Shown here: positions 44,694 to 55,961 of the stretch, in pieces
Layout: every line of letters begins with the position of its first letter
Position numbering within the stretch: the first letter of the stretch is position 1
NCBI GenBank assembly: GCA_030052745.1
Contig: JANBVO010000023.1
Span: 186,001 to 250,000, forward strand
Source: Pleurostoma richardsiae
Taxonomy: Eukaryota; Ascomycota; Sordariomycetes; Calosphaeriales; Pleurostomataceae
Reading direction: 5' to 3'
DNA: 64,000 nucleotides
Program-made: the position numbers and the translations under genes
Notes under the pieces: model-generated
Told to the model about the DNA's origin: nothing
The model's database searches: none
What the model saw: only the letters and a program-made list of their open reading frames with translations

Positions 44694-45809
44694 GTTTCAA
44701 ACCTGCGTGTGATAAGGAACCTGGTATTAATGGCTAGGCTGATTAGGTGGGCCGCTTGTTGAAAGCAGATGGTCAAATGAGATGCTGCGCCGAGTTAAGT
44801 AGGCAAGGCTATACGGCTCAACGATGGCGTTCACGACGAACTGAAGACTACCAAGTTGGATTCTAAGACGGATAAAATTGGGAGGAAGCAGAGAAGATGG
44901 AGAATGGCAGTAGAAGCGACAGGACAGATCACTCGATCATATCCAAGTTTTGGATATATAGACGATGAGCACACGGCATCAGCGGGAACCTCAGACGTAA
45001 AGGGCTCCTGGGGGGAGATCCGAGTCACCTCCTAAGAGCTAAGGTGCGAAGTCGGAGACTTTGAGGAGGGCAGCATAGCCACTTCTATGAGAAAGTGAGG
45101 CTGGCTATCGACCAAAGTCCATTTCCTTGACCATCCGTCCCAGTGCCTTTGAGCTCTGGGATGAAGCAGTGCTTGAGGAAATGGGAGGCATGGGAAGGCC
45201 ATTTGGGAGCCTAGTTATACGGCGCCAATCACATCAACGGATAGGGCTGGCACTCGTCAGGCTTGCGCCGGCCTTGGCCGAGGCCGAATCCAAATCCGTT
45301 TCTAGCCTCGCTGCGGAATCTGGCCGACGGATGGCGGATGGTAGAAGAGCGGATGACGGATGATACCCAGGTCGGCTATTGGTCGATACCCACGACCTCC
45401 GTCCCTATCTTGCCGTGCCACTTCCAAACCCCGCTCGGTGAGCCTTTCGGTTGACCTTAAAGGTGAGAATCACTGCCTCTGGCGGAAGGTCGTAAGCGAG
45501 CCAGTGCATTCTGATCAGAGGACCGATCTCGGAATCGGAAAGCCTCAATCACCGTTTGATGTCATGCAGATTCCTTGATCTCCAAGATCTTGTTTGTTGT
45601 AAGTGTGTCGCTTAATAATTGTCTCTGGTAAGAAGTGTGTTGTTGTCGGAGGTCGATATGAGGCTGAACTCCATGTGTTGCGCACGGGCCATGGCCCAGA
45701 GCTCCCCACTCACTCAATGCACGTCAGACATCGTCGACGGAGCATATGAGTTGAGGCTGGCTTGGCTTCTGTTCATTGTTCCGCACAGCAATTGACCCAA
45801 CACAGAGCA
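44694..45809. other. Divergent promoter region SH3 gene / COQ6
   Basis: 1116 bp. Contains short direct GGATGRCGGATG words at 45328-45364. No gene recognised. The COQ6 frame is open back to an ATG at 45762, 48 nt before the chosen start. Confidence 0.45.
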
Positions 45810-47334
45810 ATGGATGCTGTGCTCCGTAGATATGGGGCGCGCTATGTGTGCCGCAGCTGCTTCCGCCGCGCTGGCCAGCAATTGAGGCGTTCATATGCCA
45901 GTACCAGCAACGCGAAGCCTGACATCTACGATGTTGTCTGTGTGGGAGGCGGTCCCGCAGGACTGAGTCTCCTTACCGCTCTTCGCAAGTGCTTCCCGTC
46001 CCTTGAAGCGAGAGGCCGCGATTTGCTAACCAGCGTCTCAAACAGGGTCGAATCCTGCGACCTCGAATCTCCGAGTCGCTCTCGTTGAGGCCCAGGACCT
46101 GTCCAAAATCAGGTCATGGACTCTGCCTGCCGATCGATACTCGAATCGATGCAGCTCTCTGACGCCATCGTCCGCTCGCTTCCTGCAATACATTGGAGGC
46201 TGGCATCACATGAAGCAGGAGCGCATCCAGGCGTACCAAGAGATGCAGGTCTGGGATGGTCTCACGGACGCCCGTATCGAGTTCGACTGGGAGGGCGGCT
46301 CTGGAAAGACTATCGCGTATATGATCGAGAACCTCAACATAACATCCGGCCTCCTCCGCCGGTTGGACGAGCTTGGTAGCGTCTCTACCTTCGACAACAC
46401 CAGAGTCGAGGACATTACCTTCGGCAAGGAAGTCGACGGGCTGAACCTCTCCGAGTGGCCAGTGGTCCACCTCTCAGGGGGCAAGCAGCTCTGGGCCCGC
46501 CTCCTTGTCGGGGCGGATGGTGCAAATAGCCCTGTGAGGTCATTCGCCGGAATCGAAGCTCGCGGATGGGACTACGGGAGGCATGGTGTTGTTGCCAGCT
46601 TGGCACTAGAGGGAGAGGGATGGGGCGGGGAGTACAACAAGATCGCATACCAGAGGTTCCTACCCACCGGCCCAGTTGCCATGCTTCCATTACCGGGTAA
46701 CTGCTCAACCCTTGTCTGGTCAACGACACCGGAAAACGCCGCTGTCTTGAAGAAACTCTCTCCGGAGGACTTTGTGGCCATGGTCAATGCCGCCTTCAGA
46801 CTCAACCCCGCAGACCTTGCCTATTTGCATACCATGAGCTCTGGCCAGGCAGAGGAAGTCTCGTGGCGGTTGCAGCATACGCCCTACGACCCTGAGCAGA
46901 TACCCCTGGCGGTAACTGATGTTCAGGAAGGAACAGTGGCATCCTTTCCTTTGAAGTTGAAGCACGCCGACACGTACATTGGCGAGAGAGTCGCCCTTGT
47001 CGGTGATGCGGCCCATACCATACACCCACTGGCTGGTCAGGGCCTCAATCAGGGGCAAGGGGATGTCCAGAGTCTCGCAAGGACTATTGAATACGCCGTC
47101 ACTCACGGCCAAGACTTGGGCTCGCGCATGTCTCTGGAGCCGTACCCGGCGGAGAGATACGCAACCAACCATGTCATTCTCGGTGTCTGCGACAAGCTGC
47201 ACAAGCTGTACTCCGTGGGGAGTGGTCCTCTAGTCCCGCTGAGACATCTTGGACTCAACGCCGTCAACGCGATGAAGCCGGTGAAAGACTTCTTCATGAA
47301 TGAGGCGAGTGGCAACGGCATCAAGCTGTTTTAG
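45810..47334 (+). CDS. COQ6: Ubiquinone biosynthesis monooxygenase Coq6
   Basis: FAD-dependent C5-hydroxylase of the coenzyme Q ring, on the matrix face of the inner mitochondrial membrane. Exons 45810-45984 and 46046-47334 join across a 61-bp intron with a GC donor (gcaagt) and an acag acceptor (phase 1), giving 487 aa. Splicing restores TALRSNPATSNLRVALVEAQDL, SWTLPADRYSNRCSSLTP and YIGGWHHM. Motifs: an Arg-rich presequence (RRYGARYVCRSCFRRAGQQLRR), the FAD-binding CVGGGPAGLS, and the second FAD motif ALVGDAAHTIHPLAGQGLNQG. The start at 45810 gives a compact presequence; 45762 is an in-frame alternative. Confidence 0.94.
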
Positions 47335-49439
47335 GAAGGCACTTCTCTCCTTGCTCCATGTATCTACCTATACTATGTGTACTATTTCCTGTACAACTTC
47401 TCCTTTACCAACCGGCAGCTTTGCCACGATCTACCAGCCTGCCCTTAGGGATTTTGACATACTAATGCGATGGCCCATCTGCGTGACGTCTCGTGGCTAC
47501 GTCTCGATTGAATATCCTTCTTTCCATACCATTCCCTCCTTTTTGATCATCTTGCCTCTCTCGCTCACACCGTCTCCACCTTCCCGTTTCCATTCTCTAA
47601 TATTCATCATTACACCTCAACTCTCAACACCGTCTGCCTTCGTATTTACATGTTCTCATCCTCTATCACTCCCGTCTCCCATTCTGGTACCACCATTTCT
47701 AGCCGCCTGCATATTCGCGGTCCAGTTCCGTCTCATCTTTCCGTCTCTGTCTTCACTAATTTTTTTGACCTCCACAGCACTGAAAATAGCCGCTCGCTCA
47801 GACTTGCTCCGCAGATTCACGTTCCTCTCCCTAAGCGGATGAAGATTCTGGATATTTAAGCCATCCCTCTGCCCCCGTTCTGATCTTCTCGCAGGAACCA
47901 CTCATTTCTAAAGGGCTCTAAGTCTCGCAGCTCGGCTAGTTGGGATCTCTTACTGTTAGTGAGCGTCAGTCATTCTGATGACCTCGAGTTTCCTGATTTC
48001 TCTTCCCCCCTGGCCTCGTCATCCACAAGCTCTTATTCACCAGCCCTGCAGGTTCGGATGAGCCTGACATTTCGCGCAGCGTCTGTTACCCTTGCTGCCT
48101 TATCCCGAGCTGGCGGAGTATTCAGCCTGTGGAACTCCTCTTCTTATAATTCTGCTCGCATCAAATGCCCATTCCTTCATACCCAGCCACTCCTTCACTC
48201 TGAACCACTGCTCCATGCCCGGCCACTCTTTTATGACAGGCCACCCCCAAAGTCTTCATCTACCAGCGCCGAGGTTCCGCTCGATGGTGAATACCTACAC
48301 CTCAGTATCTGGATACTAACTTACAAGTCTTCCAATTATTAAGTCTCGAATATCCATGGGCGAGATTCTCCGCGGTCGACTGCTACTTCATCCACCGATT
48401 CCGACGCCTTCGAGGTTGGCGGTTCTCTACGCCCAATCCCCCTGAGTTTCTATCTACGATCTTGACATCGTTGCCCGGCAGCCAAAGTCTACGCTCTCAT
48501 CCTCGATTTCCGATTTGGCAGGTTTCCAACTACAAGGGCAGTGCTTGGATTCTCAGCCGTCAGTCTGCTCTTCCATCCTGGCCTGCTGCCCACGACCACT
48601 TTCTCATCGTTTACCTGCTTGGTCGCTTCGAGGTCCGACTAGTACCTTTACTCTGTCTACCCCCTGCCACGAAGTCGAAGCCCTGAAGGTTGAAGATCGG
48701 AGCCCGCTCCTCCATACTGAACTGGCACGTCCCTCCTTTGGGCTCGACTCACAATTTCGATTCTGCTAAGTTGGTATCTCCCCTTAATTGTTGCTGTGAC
48801 CCAGAGTTCGCCTCGTTTGCCCCTGTTGATCGGGGGGCATCCATGTCTTTTCATTCTATTGTTTTCCCAGCATAATCCCCCCCCCCGGGGGAATTTGCGT
48901 GTTTTTCATTCCCAGCAACTTTGCATCTCTAGGTACTCTAACGCGTCTATCTCCAATCGTCCCATCTTGGACATCTTCAAAATTTCCACTTTTCAATGCT
49001 GACATCTCATCACTCTTGTCTTGAAGCCATCCAGCCCTTTTCAGCATCTGCCTCAAGCCTTTTCCATCCATTTCCTACCACCATCACTTCCTGAGAACCT
49101 TCGAAGCCTTTTTCAGAGCCTTTTCCTGCATCGTTCCTGCGTTGACCAGCTCTAACCCTTCGTCAACACTTGGCGCGGCGCCACTATCTCCAACCATCCC
49201 ATCTTGAACACCCTCACAACTTCTATAAGCCTTATCTCTCCTTCGTTAAACCCACTTCAAGAGTTCAGCTTCTTTCTCCCATCTATTATCCTTCAACCGA
49301 TCCCCCTCTCCAGCCCATCTTCTCTCCAACCCATCTTTCTCCCCAACCCATCTACAAAGACCTTAGCTGGCTGCAACCATTCCCCTTGGCCTCCGGGCTC
49401 AAACTGTTACAAACTGTAACAATCGCACTACTAAGACGA
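47335..49439 (+). other. Long pyrimidine-rich intergenic tract
   Basis: About 2.1 kb where the plus strand is strongly C/T-rich. Sampled 60-base lines from 47521, 47581 and 49261 contain only 12-16 purines. It includes a C10G5 run at 48877-48891. Apparent ORFs such as 47300-47842 consist of Ser/Pro/Leu/Phe codons dictated by the composition. It could be a very long leader or a non-coding transcript upstream of the gene at 50595. No coding gene is supported. Confidence 0.5.
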
Positions 49440-50395
49440 GGCTCAGCTAACATTGTCCGAAAGATATCGCCATCCCCTGACTTGGAAGTCCAGAGCTCGC
49501 ATGTGCATGCTCTATCCAAAGATCTGGTTAACGAAGGAGCGAATAACCGGCAGAATACTGTTCTGCAACAAAACGATACCTTCGGGAGTTGTTTGCTTTT
49601 TGCCACGTTCACCAAGAGAGTGGATTTAGAGGCTCACAGCCCCTGACCAAGAATCGCAAGAACGAACAGCAGAACAGAATAGTGCCTCCATCGAGCCATC
49701 ACGCCTTTCGGCATGCTCGCAAGGAGAACGGTCCTAGAGGCTCACGTTCCCTAGACGCAAAGCGAAGGAGCGAATAACCTGCAGTTCACTTGTTACCGAA
49801 AGAACGGTGCTCCCATCGAGCAATTACGCCTTAATATCCCCTGCAAGAGAACAGACTAATAGGCTCACGTCCTGTAACCAAAAAGCGAAAGAGCGAACAA
49901 CTGACAGTCTTCCTGTTCACCAACAGAGCAGCACCCCTATCACGGACTCCCGTCTTCCAGCTACCCTCGAAAAGAGAGCAGACCTGGAGGCTCGCATGCT
50001 CTGACCATAAAGCGAAAGAGCGGACCATTGGCAGGCTTCCTGTTCTCCGATAGAAGGTACACCCATCGAGCAATCACGTCTTTTGGCCACCTCGCAAAGA
50101 GAACAAGCCTGGGGGTTCACATTACTTATGCACAGAGTTTGCCAGCGCAAGAACGAACCATTCACAATCTTCTTCTCCGGCGAAAAACAGTGCCTTCATC
50201 GAGCACTTGCGCCTTTTAGCTCTGTCGAAAGGAAAAGAACTTGGAGGTCGGCCTCATCTACCCGTAAAGTTAGCCAGCGCAAGAGCGAACAATCGCACCT
50301 TTATGGTTCCTCGACAGAACAGTGCCTCTACCGAGCAGTTACGCCTTTTGGCTCCCTGGTAATTTTATGCAGCCCAGAGCAATAGCGACACAAGG
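49440..50395 (+). repeat. Degenerate ~125-bp tandem repeat array
   Basis: Recurring anchors CATCGAGCAATCACGCCTTTTGGC (here in variants) occur at about 49578, 49689, 49814, 49938, 50064, 50197 and 50329, spaced 111, 125, 124, 126, 133 and 132 bp. Between them recur words like GAGCGAACAA, TTCCTGTTC, AGAACAGTGCC, CTCGCAAAGAGAA and GAGGCTCACATG in the same order. Units are strongly diverged, with no shared reading frame. A weaker unit may start near 49440. It ends about 200 bp before the ATG at 50595. Confidence 0.8.
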
Positions 50396-50594
50396 TCGTC
50401 CTTACTGCTTCTAGAGAGGACTGTACCTTTGCTCTCAACCTGCGATCTAGACACCTCTGAAGCCCTTGCTCGCCAACAACAACGATCAACTCAACCCATC
50501 GCCCCTCCCCTCGGCCTCAGCGAACAATTGATCCAGCGGAAGCGCTTTACAAGAAAGACTCACCACTATCGTTAGCCGCACTATTGACTGCAAG

Positions 50595-51533
50595 ATGTGC
50601 TTCCAGGAATTCATGGGCTATACATGTGGCCACTCATCTCCCCCAGTCGCTCGACCGTGCCCGATGACAACTGCCTTGCACACGAATCCAGTGTGCTCCC
50701 ACATGGCGATTCGCCCCTATCTCTCTCCCAGCATGTGCCCGTCGTGCCAGCGCATTTTGCACGGACGTGCCGTGCTTATCCAGGAGTCTGAACACCGCTT
50801 CATGCACGAGCGTGGCGCCTGCGGCTGTCCCGTCAAGTTCCCTGAGCAGATTCAGCCTCAGGTGGTCGGAGGTGGCGCCGGTGTCCCTCAGACTCAGGAG
50901 CCTCAGACTCGGGACACGTCCTTTGCAGGTGCGCAGCCGAACGCAGCCATCGCACCTACCACAGACGCGATGACAATGGCGCCCCTTGGAGGTGCTGCCC
51001 CTGCTGCACCCCCTCTTTTCCAAGAAGCGACGACGGGTGTCAACCAGGGCGTCGCCGTCCGCATTCCCAGCCTGTATGCGGCTGAGTGGATCAATGATCA
51101 CCGCCTGTTACACCAGTGGGGCCGCTGCCAGTGTCCTGCGTACTTCGGCGTGTATCAGCCAAGCTTCATCGATGACCCGCTGCGGCCTGAGGAGGTCGCT
51201 GCACTCGAGGATGCAGATCTAGAGGGGATAACCGTACGCCCCGCAGAGATGCAAGCCCCTCGTGCTGCTGGAGCCATCCATGAGCCAGACAGTGCGCCCT
51301 CTACCAACCCCATCTTCAACGACGCGTGTGCTGTGGGCCTACAGCAGCGTCCCGTCGACTGTCAGGCGACCATGTATGTCCACAGCATGACTCCTATCGT
51401 CGGTCTGCCCATTGGAGCCGGTCCAGAGGGGCAGTCCCATGCGGGAGAGTGGCGGACTTGCATCCTGCGGCGTGCTTCACACTACCGTCGACATGGGAGG
51501 TCGAGAAAGGGATTTGTTCATACCTTGAACTAG
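50595..51533 (+). CDS. Cys/His-rich fungal protein with duplicated HRxxHxxGxCxCP motif
   Basis: Intronless 312-aa protein starting MCFQEFMGYTCGH. Residues 11-51 have C11, H13, C22, C34, H36, C48 and C51, spaced as in metal-binding regions. The motif H-R-x2-H-x2-G-x-C-x-C-P-x2-F occurs at 67-82 and again at 169-184, separated by an Ala/Pro/Gln-rich linker. The C-terminal 100 residues are low complexity and Arg-rich at the end. I recall ascomycete hypothetical proteins beginning MCFQEF with the first motif, but know no function. No signal peptide. A zinc-binding role is inferred from the Cys/His pattern only. It sits directly after the ~125-bp repeat array, which may be part of its leader. Confidence 0.75.
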   Translation: MCFQEFMGYTCGHSSPPVARPCPMTTALHTNPVCSHMAIRPYLSPSMCPSCQRILHGRAVLIQESEHRFMHERGACGCPVKFPEQIQPQVVGGGAGVPQTQEPQTRDTSFAGAQPNAAIAPTTDAMTMAPLGGAAPAAPPLFQEATTGVNQGVAVRIPSLYAAEWINDHRLLHQWGRCQCPAYFGVYQPSFIDDPLRPEEVAALEDADLEGITVRPAEMQAPRAAGAIHEPDSAPSTNPIFNDACAVGLQQRPVDCQATMYVHSMTPIVGLPIGAGPEGQSHAGEWRTCILRRASHYRRHGRSRKGFVHTLN

Positions 51534-52093
51534 CCGAATAGAGTAGGTATGTCCCAGGAAAGGACCTTGTCACCGAGACATGAGCTAACAAAACAAGTCA
51601 CGATCATGAGAAATGTTGGAAATGTATTCATATATGCCATTCTTCCCCCCTTCCACTATGATACAAAGAATACCGGAAAGACGACACACAACCTGAGGGC
51701 ACAACTTCCCCCCTAATTGACCTATCAGGGGTCTTTCTAAGTCTTGGGTAAAAATACCAATTCTAAGGAGTCCCCTATTGTTGTTTCCCGCCACTTGGTT
51801 TCCGATGAAGTCGATAATTCATAAAAACCGAGGGCATCTCTCGTCGATCCGGCGGCCTTGCAGAAAGGGGTCTCCAAAGAATTAGGGGACAGAACGACTT
51901 CAGACTATTTGAGGGGTCCTCTTGGTCCTCCACAGTCTTCTAGGTAAGTCTCAAAGGGACCACGAGGAATATGTATTGTGCAAGTCTGTCATTAACATGC
52001 GTTCCTAGGCTGTTACAGGGTTTCGGAAGACACCGAAAACTTAGCCAAAACAAAAGGGCCCCATTCGTTGATCTTGCGATGCTTTCTTTTGAA
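51534..52093. other. Convergent intergenic region (Cys/His-rich gene / complex I 49 kDa)
   Basis: 560 bp of presumed 3' UTRs, moderately AT-rich. No feature recognised. Confidence 0.5.
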
Positions 52094-53688
52094 TTACCTG
52101 TCGACCTCACCTATAAGCGCGAGTTGTTAGCTTTCGTTTGCTTAATTCACATCTGCGATGATTTTCACATACCGAACACCAGATCCATCGTTCCGATAAC
52201 AGCGACTGCATCTGCTAGCAGATGGCCTCTGGAGATATGATCAAATCCTGCAAGATGCGCAAATCCAGGTGCCCGGATGTGAACGCGGTACGGGCGCTCA
52301 CTTCCATCGCTGACCACATACACGCCCATCTCTCCCTTCGGAGCCTCGATCGCCGAGTAGGTGTCACCAGGGGGCACAGCGTATCCCTTGGTGAACAGCA
52401 AGAAGTGGTGGATCAGGGCCTCCATGTTCTCCTTCATGGCAGCACGGGGAGGAGGGGCGACCTTGTAGTCCTCGACCTTCACCGGACCCGCGGGCATCTT
52501 GTTGAGGCACTGGTAGATGATCCGGAGAGACTGACGGAACTCCTCCATGCGGCACAAGTATCGGTCATAGCAGTCGCCGTTGACACCGACGGGAACATCG
52601 AACTCGACCTGGTCGTACGCATCATATGGGGAGCTCTTCCGCACATCCCAGGGGACACCAGAGCCCCGAAGCATGACGCCGGTGAAGGAGAGGTTCAAGG
52701 CCTCTCGAGCAGAGACAACGCCAACGCCCTTAAGCCGGTTGATCCAGATACGGTTATCGGTAAGCATCTCTTCCGTTTCGTCAATCCGGTCGCCGAACTG
52801 AGTAGCCCACTGATAGATATCATCAAGCAGGCCGATGGGAATGTCTTGGCTGACACCACCAGGGCGGACATAGGCGGCATGGAGTCGGGCACCGGAGACG
52901 CGCTCATAGAATTCCTGAACGAATATCAGATATTAGCGATGCATTGATTTTACATAGCAGAGCGTTGATTCATGCTTGAACAAATAAGACTGATTTAAGC
53001 CACGAAATCTTCTTACCATAAGCTTCTCTCGCTCCTCGAAACCCCAGAGGAAGGGCGTGAGGGCACCAACGTCCATGGCGTGTGACAGCACCGACATCAG
53101 GTGGTTGAGGATCCGGGTGATCTCGCCGAACAGTGTCCGGATCCACTTTGCGCGGTCGGGGATCTCGATGTTGAGCAGCTTCTCGACAGCGAGGGAGAAG
53201 CACTGCTCGTTGGTCATCATGGAGACGTAGTCGAGACGGTCGAAGTAAGGGAGCGCCTGCAAGTAGGTCTTGTACTCGCACAGCTTCTCGGTACCACGGT
53301 GCAGCAGACCGACGTGCGGATCTGCACGGACGATCTCCTCGCCGCTCAGCTCGAGGATCAGTCGCAACACGCCGTGGGCGGCGGGATGTTGGGGACCAAA
53401 GTTGACTGTGTAATGGCGGATCTTGCGCCCGGCTACCGAGTCCTCACGCGCCTTGTGCACCGACTCCTTGTCGCCCTCCAGCTGGGCCAGGCCGTAGGGG
53501 TCCGACGTGTTCGAGAAGCTCTCGTCGGTGGGGATGAGCCGCGTCTGCTGGTCGTCGTAGGGCGTCGCGTACCTGCGCAGGCACGTCGCGGAGAACGCTC
53601 GAACCGAGGTCGTCGCCGCCGCCGTCCGGGCCGGTCTCAGGCACAGGCGCTTCGCGCCCTGGCCGACTAATCGGTGGATCGCGGCCAT
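52094..53688 (-). CDS. nuo49: NADH:ubiquinone oxidoreductase 49-kDa subunit (NDUFS2/NUO49)
   Basis: Core subunit of respiratory complex I near the ubiquinone-binding site. Exons 53688-53017, 52914-52173 and 52110-52094 (introns 102 and 62 bp) give 476 aa. The presequence is Arg-rich ([20 protein letters not shown]). Conserved blocks: [59 protein letters not shown] and [17 protein letters not shown]. The last exon is just 17 nt: G|GTGAGGTCGACAGGTAA, completing the family-typical end VFGEVDR. Reading through the intron would end FGM. Divergent from the BTB gene. Confidence 0.97.
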
Positions 53689-54770
53689 TGTGGATGGTGG
53701 AGCGGAGAGTCGGGTCGAAAGACAATGAGGGGGGGACGGCTTCCTCGCGAGTTGGGCCCCTTCTCCGTTGCCAATGGCTTGCACTGAGCTTTTCGAATGT
53801 TTGGAGGGGAACTTGATTTTAATGTCGCCGTCACATCCCGAGCTCCCGTTTCCCACAGCTGGTGAGGTGCGCTAGTGTCGGCATCCGAGTATTTCCTCTC
53901 CCGCTGTGACCCGCTTATCCCGTTCTCCCGTCGGCATTGGCCTATCAGGAAGCATATATTACCTACAGCTTCGGTGAAGTGGAGAGGTCGCATTCATATC
54001 AACCTCAATGGAGGTCCGTAGATTCATGATGAGCATCATCCGTTTGAGTTGCTTCCTTTAAGCAAGATCTAAGCTCACTTTGTTGCCGAATCAAATTACT
54101 ATTTAGTCACCCCATTGGTGGCACATCTGCAGCATCTCGGTGGTATGAAGCCTTACGTGCTGGGCTATCTCTCCGCATCATACGCCACAGTCCCAGCCTA
54201 TTCTTCTAAACTGTTTGATAACTCTCAGTTAACGAATGTTCTTCCTCCATCTACCTGCGTCTGCTACGCTACCATCATTACCGTGATATAGCTAGTCTGG
54301 CTCAAGTGACACAGACATCTCTGGCGTGAGTACGTCTTGGGCAGTCGGTTCTGTCTGAGGAGACACAACGAAAGGGATGGCGTGCCCCTTGCTCTAGGTG
54401 TGCTCTAGAAGCCTCGAGATCAAAGTGTACAAATATGGCCTGCATTCTCTATATTTGATGTCCCTCTCGCAGCATCTATCCGACAGTCTGCGATGCTTCC
54501 TTGAGTCTTGTTTACTAATAGGTGCATTGTAATCGTGGGCTGCTCCTGGCTCACCCTATGGAATGTGCCTAACTTTGAAACGGCTATCTGTGATGGCTTC
54601 GCCTTTGCTCAACAATATGCTTTCCTTTATTACTTCGCCTGGGCTGGGAAGGGGCTTGCACAAAAATGACAGGGCGGTACCAAGAGATTGCATGTCCTGA
54701 TACCTTGCAGACATCAAAGCAATGTGGAGGGAAATTGGCCGAGTCTTTGAATTGGGGTTCCTGAGCATGC

Positions 54771-54817
<47 letters not shown>

Positions 54818-55190
54818 TGACAACTTCACCTCAGCTTCCTGCCTACCTCACCTTACTTAGATCTCTGAGAGAGGGTTGGCACCACAGGTGAATGCGAGGT
54901 GAATCCTGCTAGCTCGGACGTGCGCCAGGCAGCTCAGCCAACAGGTCACGCTCCTTCCCGTATCGTCGACCTCGCCTTCTACCTCGCACATATTCTCCTC
55001 CATTCTTCTACGAGGTGCCCAATCCAAAACGTCAAAGACGGCCTCCTCTCAAATCTGCACCTTGGTCTTCGCCACCTCAATCAGGATAGCTTAGCTATCA
55101 CGTCAAGCGCCAATCTTTTGCGCGGACCTCCACCTCAAGGTCTCGCCGATTTCACAAGATTGTCTCCTCCAGAGTTCGAGCACTGTAACC
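53689..55190. other. Divergent intergenic region complex I gene / BTB gene
   Basis: 1502 bp. Contains the (TA)n tract at 54772-54814 and, further right, a C/T-rich leader with CTACCTCACCTTAC before the BTB gene. ORFs here (for example 54899-55279) show no features. Confidence 0.5.
54772..54814. repeat. (TA)21 microsatellite
   Basis: 43 bp of uninterrupted TA dinucleotides, flanked by gcatgcg and gcctgac. Confidence 0.95.
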
Positions 55191-55961
55191 ATGGAGAAAT
55201 TCTTCGACTTCTTCGACGCGAAGGAAACAATGGAGCCACTGGAGATGGAATCTCGCAGATCCTCCAGCTCATCGGTTGAAGCCCCCGAGCCGAACCGAAA
55301 AGTCGTGCTGCAAGTTGGTGAGCAGCGCTTCATCACGACTCGCGACACCCTCTGCGGTGAGAGCAACTACTTTCGCACGCTTCTCTCGTCTCCTCCCTGG
55401 GATTCAGCCCATAGTGAGGACGGCTCTTACTTCATCGACGCTGATGCCGAGCTCTTTTCTCACGTCCTGCGTTACCTCCGTCACGGCATTTGCCCCCTTA
55501 TCTTCGACCGACTGTCCGGCCACGACTATGCGACATACATTGGTATACTCCAGCTAGCACGTCAGTTCCAGATTCAGTATCTGGAGCAGTGGCTGGAGAA
55601 TGGGATGTACGATACCGCCGTCACCAGCGAAGTTATTCACTCGACTGAGATCCTCGCTCCCGGCGAGCACTTACAAGTCAAGCCATGCATGGCGAACGTC
55701 GTGCGTGAACATTCTTTCGCGCCTGGCTCCAGACGGGTCTACCGATGCCCCCGCAAGATCTTTGTTCACACTCATCCCGACCGCTGCGGCAAGCAGTGTG
55801 AGTCGGCGAAGCTGCCGCACACGAAACTCTGGGAGGAAGAGCTGATCCTTCATGCTCAGACGGTCGATCGCATCTACACTTTGCGGCCAGACAACTGCCT
55901 TTCGTCTGCTGCGGCTATTTCTACTCGGTCTGGTGCTGATTTCAGCGAGGACTCCATCTGA
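55191..55961 (+). CDS. BTB/POZ (K+-channel T1/KCTD-like) domain protein
   Basis: Intronless 256-aa protein. After a 35-aa Ser/Glu-rich start, residues about 37-135 form a BTB domain of the T1/KCTD type: VVLQVGEQRFITTRDTLCGE, SNYFRTLLSS, GSYFIDADAELFSHVLRYLR and a following helix YIGILQLARQFQIQYLEQWL. The rest holds a Cys/His/Arg-containing segment (YRCPRKIFVHTHPDRCGKQC) before a Ser-rich end. KCTD proteins often act as cullin-3 adaptors, but in fungi the role of stand-alone T1-BTB proteins is largely unknown. ATG 55191 is followed in frame by a second ATG at 55230. Confidence 0.87.
   Translation: MEKFFDFFDAKETMEPLEMESRRSSSSSVEAPEPNRKVVLQVGEQRFITTRDTLCGESNYFRTLLSSPPWDSAHSEDGSYFIDADAELFSHVLRYLRHGICPLIFDRLSGHDYATYIGILQLARQFQIQYLEQWLENGMYDTAVTSEVIHSTEILAPGEHLQVKPCMANVVREHSFAPGSRRVYRCPRKIFVHTHPDRCGKQCESAKLPHTKLWEEELILHAQTVDRIYTLRPDNCLSSAAAISTRSGADFSEDSI

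Noticed and set aside
46040-46065. tRNA B-box-like GGTCGAATCC
   Set aside because: It lies at the start of COQ6 exon 2 and codes for the conserved SNPAT segment. No A-box or cloverleaf nearby.
47300-47842. 180-codon ORF starting at the COQ6 3' end
   Set aside because: Ser/Pro/Leu/Phe content follows from the pyrimidine tract. It overlaps the COQ6 stop and has no domain.
49440-50395. CRISPR-like reading of the ~125-bp repeat array
   Set aside because: No short identical direct repeats with unique spacers; the units themselves are diverged tandem copies in a eukaryote.
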